Source: Hippasteria phrygiana
Lineage: Eukaryota > Echinodermata > Asteroidea > Valvatida > Goniasteridae
Direction of reading: 5' to 3'
NCBI GenBank assembly: GCA_037893225.1
Contig: JAZGUH010000409.1
Location: forward strand, 558,001 to 622,000
DNA: 64,000 bases
Shown: piece after piece, positions 60,850 through 64,000 of the stretch
Layout of the letters: each line of letters starts with the position of its first letter
Numbering within the stretch: position 1 is the first letter of the stretch
Program-made: the position numbers and the translations under genes
Notes under the pieces: generated by a model
The model's database searches: none
The model's input: the letters and a program-made list of their open reading frames with translations, nothing else
What the model was told of the DNA's origin: nothing

Positions 60850-60994
60850 CTGAGCCGTCAACAGACATATTGGTTAAGCACACAGAAGACAGCTCATTGT
60901 CAGGCCGACTCCCATCCCTGTATGTCAGAGGCTGTGTGTGATCTGCGGCTAGTGTCAGGAAGAGTAGTGATGCCGTTCCCATTTCCCTCACCAT
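60850..60994 (-). CDS. Possible first coding exon with signal peptide
   Basis: From ATG at 60994 the minus strand encodes MVREMGTASLLFLTLAADHT, a plausible secretion signal: short charged start, hydrophobic core TASLLFLTLAA and a cleavage-like AA-D. About 28 more residues follow, including NMS as an N-glycosylation site, and then CAG followed by GTAG as a possible splice donor at 60850. CACGTGACGTAG lies about 35 bp upstream and could be a promoter site. No second exon was identified and no homologue is recognised, so this could be chance. Confidence 0.3.
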
Positions 60995-60997
60995 CAC

Positions 60998-62366
60998 CGA
61001 CCACTTTTTGCTAGCCAGATAGCTAGGCTACGTCACGTGTGGCGCTGTTTCTGTTAAGGCAACGCCGTGCCCAGAGTCACCACACGTTTTACATTTGACA
61101 CAATTATAAAAAATACCAACCAACCCAAAGTAATTTAAGCTGGTAATTACTTGGATGCTGTTTGTTTATGACGCACATGCGATAAAATATTAATTCCCAA
61201 CCAAATTATGACTCGTTAAGGGTCACAAAATAGCCGTTATTTGCTTACATCCGTGAAGCAAATTATGTAGTTTGTTGAAGAAAAAACGTACAGAGATACA
61301 CGTATAATAATGCACTAATGAAATAAACTTGTCGGTGAGGTCAGGGCTGGTTTTTTGATAATGGTGTAAACGTGACAAGGAGTTTGTACCAGACGCAATA
61401 GATTCTGGCAATCTATCGTTCCCCGTCGACCAAGAATCCTTGATAGGGGACAATGCTAAGCAGCAGAGGATGCAATTCCTCAGGCCAATAATGAGCAAAA
61501 AGGTCTGATTAATCAGGGAAAACAGTTAACATCCGCACCCAATCTATTAAATAGATTTTTCAAGACCAAATGAGCACCAGTCGTGACAGATTCGTGTCGT
61601 GGTATTCTGAGCGATATACGGCCGTTTAAATACTCTGCCCTTGCCAAAGTTAGGGAAGAAAAACAAATTACTGGTCCGAAGCGGAATAACCTTCTGCTGT
61701 ACTTTGTCTCAGACACAACTCAAATGTCAAAAGTGAATCCTAATCTTGATGATATTATATTTTTAATCACGATTCCTCTAAAGCGATGAATATAAATGCG
61801 TCAGACTTATAATTAATCTGACGGTAATTTTCAGTGGACAACATACAACAGTTTGTATTTATATTATTCGGACATTGTAAATACATGTATTACGCGTATA
61901 TATTACTGGCACAGCACCGTAAATAAGTTAAAATGTTTACTCGTTTCTTATTTCATATGAAATGATATACTGCCATAAATTACTTGCCAAAGGGAATGAC
62001 CCAAAAAACATTAATATAAATGTAAACTTTATGAAAGCCTGACGTTTCGAATTAAGCAGATTTTTTTACAAATTAATCTTATATCAGTTGCTTATTTCGG
62101 TAATTGTGAAGTCGCTACATACTTGCATCTCAAAAAAAGCAATTTCTGTAAATATGTTCAAGATTGTTGTCGAGCTAAATTTCAGTGTACATTGTGACCA
62201 TACCATTGGCTGTACATAATAACATGAAAACACAATGTCATTTTGAAGAAAGGAAATATTACCGAAGAAACATGCTTAGGTCAAGTATTCTATTAATCAT
62301 ACTCAACATTAATAAATGCCTATCCTACGGATATAGATGAATATTAAAAAAGGAAATTGCAATCGT
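60998..62366. other. No gene recognised
   Basis: Short open frames only; no clear repeat ends. Confidence 0.4.
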
Positions 62367-62711
62367 ACAATGGCGTTCCTTCTTATTTCTTTGGTTCTCA
62401 TTTCCGACCGGCATTTTTTTGGGGTCCCGATCGAAGAAAGAAAAAAGAAACCTTTTAATGCCGCAGACCCTGTCTGGAATTTCTTACCAAGAAAAAATCT
62501 GAAAAAAAGAGTAATCTATCCAATTAGGTGGGAAAAAATGCTGAAAATAGTGTGCAATATTACGTATATGTACCTCGTGTATTCACAGCGGCACGAACAG
62601 AAGTATTTATGCCAAGCTTGTTGTGCACAACGTACATGTACTTATACGTACATAGACATGAACAGCAGACACTGTATAAAGCAGTGCACTAATGGTTGTT
62701 CAAGCCCTTAA
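62367..62711 (+). CDS. Unrecognised small open frame
   Basis: From the ATG in GTACAATGGCG the frame encodes about 114 residues starting MAFLLISLVLIS, which looks signal-peptide-like. A lysine-rich stretch and a cysteine-rich end follow (CQACCAQRTC, then C-x3-C near the stop). No family is recognised and the composition after residue 20 is low in complexity. It may be a small secreted peptide gene or chance. Confidence 0.2.
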   Translation, partial: TMAFLLISLVLISDRHFFGVPIEERKKKPFNAADPVWNFLPRKNLKKRVIYPIRWEKMLKIVCNITYMYLVYSQRHEQKYLCQACCAQRTCTYTYIDMNSRHCIKQCTNGCSSP

Positions 62712-64000
62712 AGCTATTTATTTTTCTTCAACACATAACTGAAATTACAGGTAACGTAATTAATAAATTCAATGTAAAAAAAGAAAAAAAAGCCATGTAA
62801 TTAATCCAAATTCTCAATTTGCCTAAAAGGGTTCATATTTCTTCTATTTCATTTAACTTTGCTGCCAGAATTGGGTTTGGGGGTTTGTTTCTAAATTTAA
62901 AAATCATGCACAGAAAGTGTGCGCCAGCACGGGAAACATGTATTTATAGCACAACTGGATTATTAAATCATATTTCACATGTGCAAATTTGTAATTTTAC
63001 GGTTGTCAAAGAAGATATATATTTTGTTAATTTCAGTTATGCCGGAAGTTGAATTTTTTTTCATTAATATAAAAATCATGGAAAGAAAAGTTAATTCAGA
63101 AAAAGAAAGTCATACATTGAATACTTTGCATCATTTCATTTAGCTCTATGAGCGTTCAATAGGCCTATACGTAATTTTGTTTTTACCCCATATTTCTATT
63201 TTTTGTTTCGACCGACCGACCCTCCTTCAAGGCGAAACAAATAAAAAGGGACACCCATATCAAGAAATCCAATGCATTCGAATGCATCGTGACTTAGTGC
63301 CGGGTATTAAACCGCGGCACAGGACATGCCACACCACGGGCGATAAATTTCAAGTAAAACTGAACAGCTATCCAGACGCACGTACGCCGTGCAGACGACT
63401 GTGCACTTCGCGCTTTGTGGATAAATATTTTCTTTCCCGCGTTTTTGCGTCAAACATATCCTACGGGCAGTCAAATCCGGGGCTAAGATCAACAGTAGAT
63501 CTTGTTCCACAAAGAAACGTAAAGTGGGAAATAATATGTGCCACGAGCTGCCCTGCATTTTGGACAGCCCCTGGTTTAAGCAGGAGTCCGAGTTGGCTCT
63601 GCTGCGTGGCTGTTGAGGCCTGCTTTATACAACGAACAACCTGAAAAAGGAACAGCCAAGGCTCCCGCATAAACATCAGGACACTACCATCTCCGTCGAT
63701 CTGCACCCCAGCCGATTCCGTCGTAGTCGTCACAGTAGTAATCTGGTTAGCTGAAATTATTCTGGCCTGAGGAGAGCTGAGAATGAAACTAAAGCCACGG
63801 AGGAACAACCATTAAGGAATTGGACACCGCTTGGTTTTCATTTCTTATGGATCACAACACGATATGACTCTCACACGGCCACAGGTTCCGCGATCTCTGC
63901 TAGAAAACACTCAGATTTGTTTGGGAAACAACGTCCGACAATGCCGTGAGCATGCGTTAAAGCGCTCCCTGTCGGCGGATAGGGTTTCCAACGTCTGAAA
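62712..64000. other. No gene recognised
   Basis: Overlapping frames of 155 codons (plus strand, 63177-63644) and 115 codons (minus, 63461-63808) share the same DNA with no domain in either. One TAGGCCTA at 63160. Confidence 0.35.

Noticed and set aside
63177..63644. 155-codon plus-strand frame as a gene
   Set aside because: A 115-codon frame overlaps on the opposite strand, no domain is visible, and neither has a convincing start or splice sites.

Overview
The window looks like gene-poor, repeat-dense nuclear DNA from an animal, most likely a marine invertebrate deuterostome; an echinoderm is my best guess. There are no long uninterrupted coding regions and no operon-like packing. One exon with a textbook animal THAP zinc finger ends at a GTAAGT splice donor. 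Short DNA transposons with terminal inverted repeats (TIRs), tRNA-derived short repeats, a solo LTR and Penelope-like fragments are common. The palindrome TAGGCCTA occurs 20 times in 64 kb, against about one expected. The species assignment is inference; repeats and introns show that it is eukaryotic.

Layout. 1-1,115: cluster of foldback elements flanked by TTA. 1,590-6,150: several small elements with CACTGTAAAAA-like ends flanked by TA. 7,104-7,448: the THAP exon, the only confident protein-coding segment, with a GC box and a TGACGT site upstream. 9,264-14,124: a tRNA-Thr-like repeat, two hAT-like element families with long G/C runs, nested foldbacks, a GGCGGCCGCC array and a second tRNA-derived SINE. 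17,760-24,703: three of four copies of a TTAA-flanked MITE, two carrying younger nested insertions, plus a small CCCTAA-ended element. 18,640-18,770 and 25,245-25,560: decayed Penelope-like 3' ends. 30,397-43,500: more hAT-like, CACTGTAAAAA-type and foldback elements, including one with a perfect 8-bp target-site duplication. 43,711-44,103: a large imperfect palindrome. 44,143-45,114: a 972-bp solo LTR. 45,615-50,171: a near-identical tandem duplication with a unit of about 2.27 kb, each copy holding a tRNA-like repeat, a hAT MITE and a 31-bp minisatellite. 50,400-64,000: mostly unannotatable sequence with one Harbinger-like MITE, one Penelope-like foldback and a few weak exon candidates.

No genes can be seen working together. 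The elements form families seen as several copies, so the window mainly records successive non-autonomous DNA-transposon activity (TTA, TA, TTAA and 8-bp target classes) in intergenic or intronic DNA. Most open frames here are by-products of inverted repeats and homopolymer G/C runs and were not annotated.
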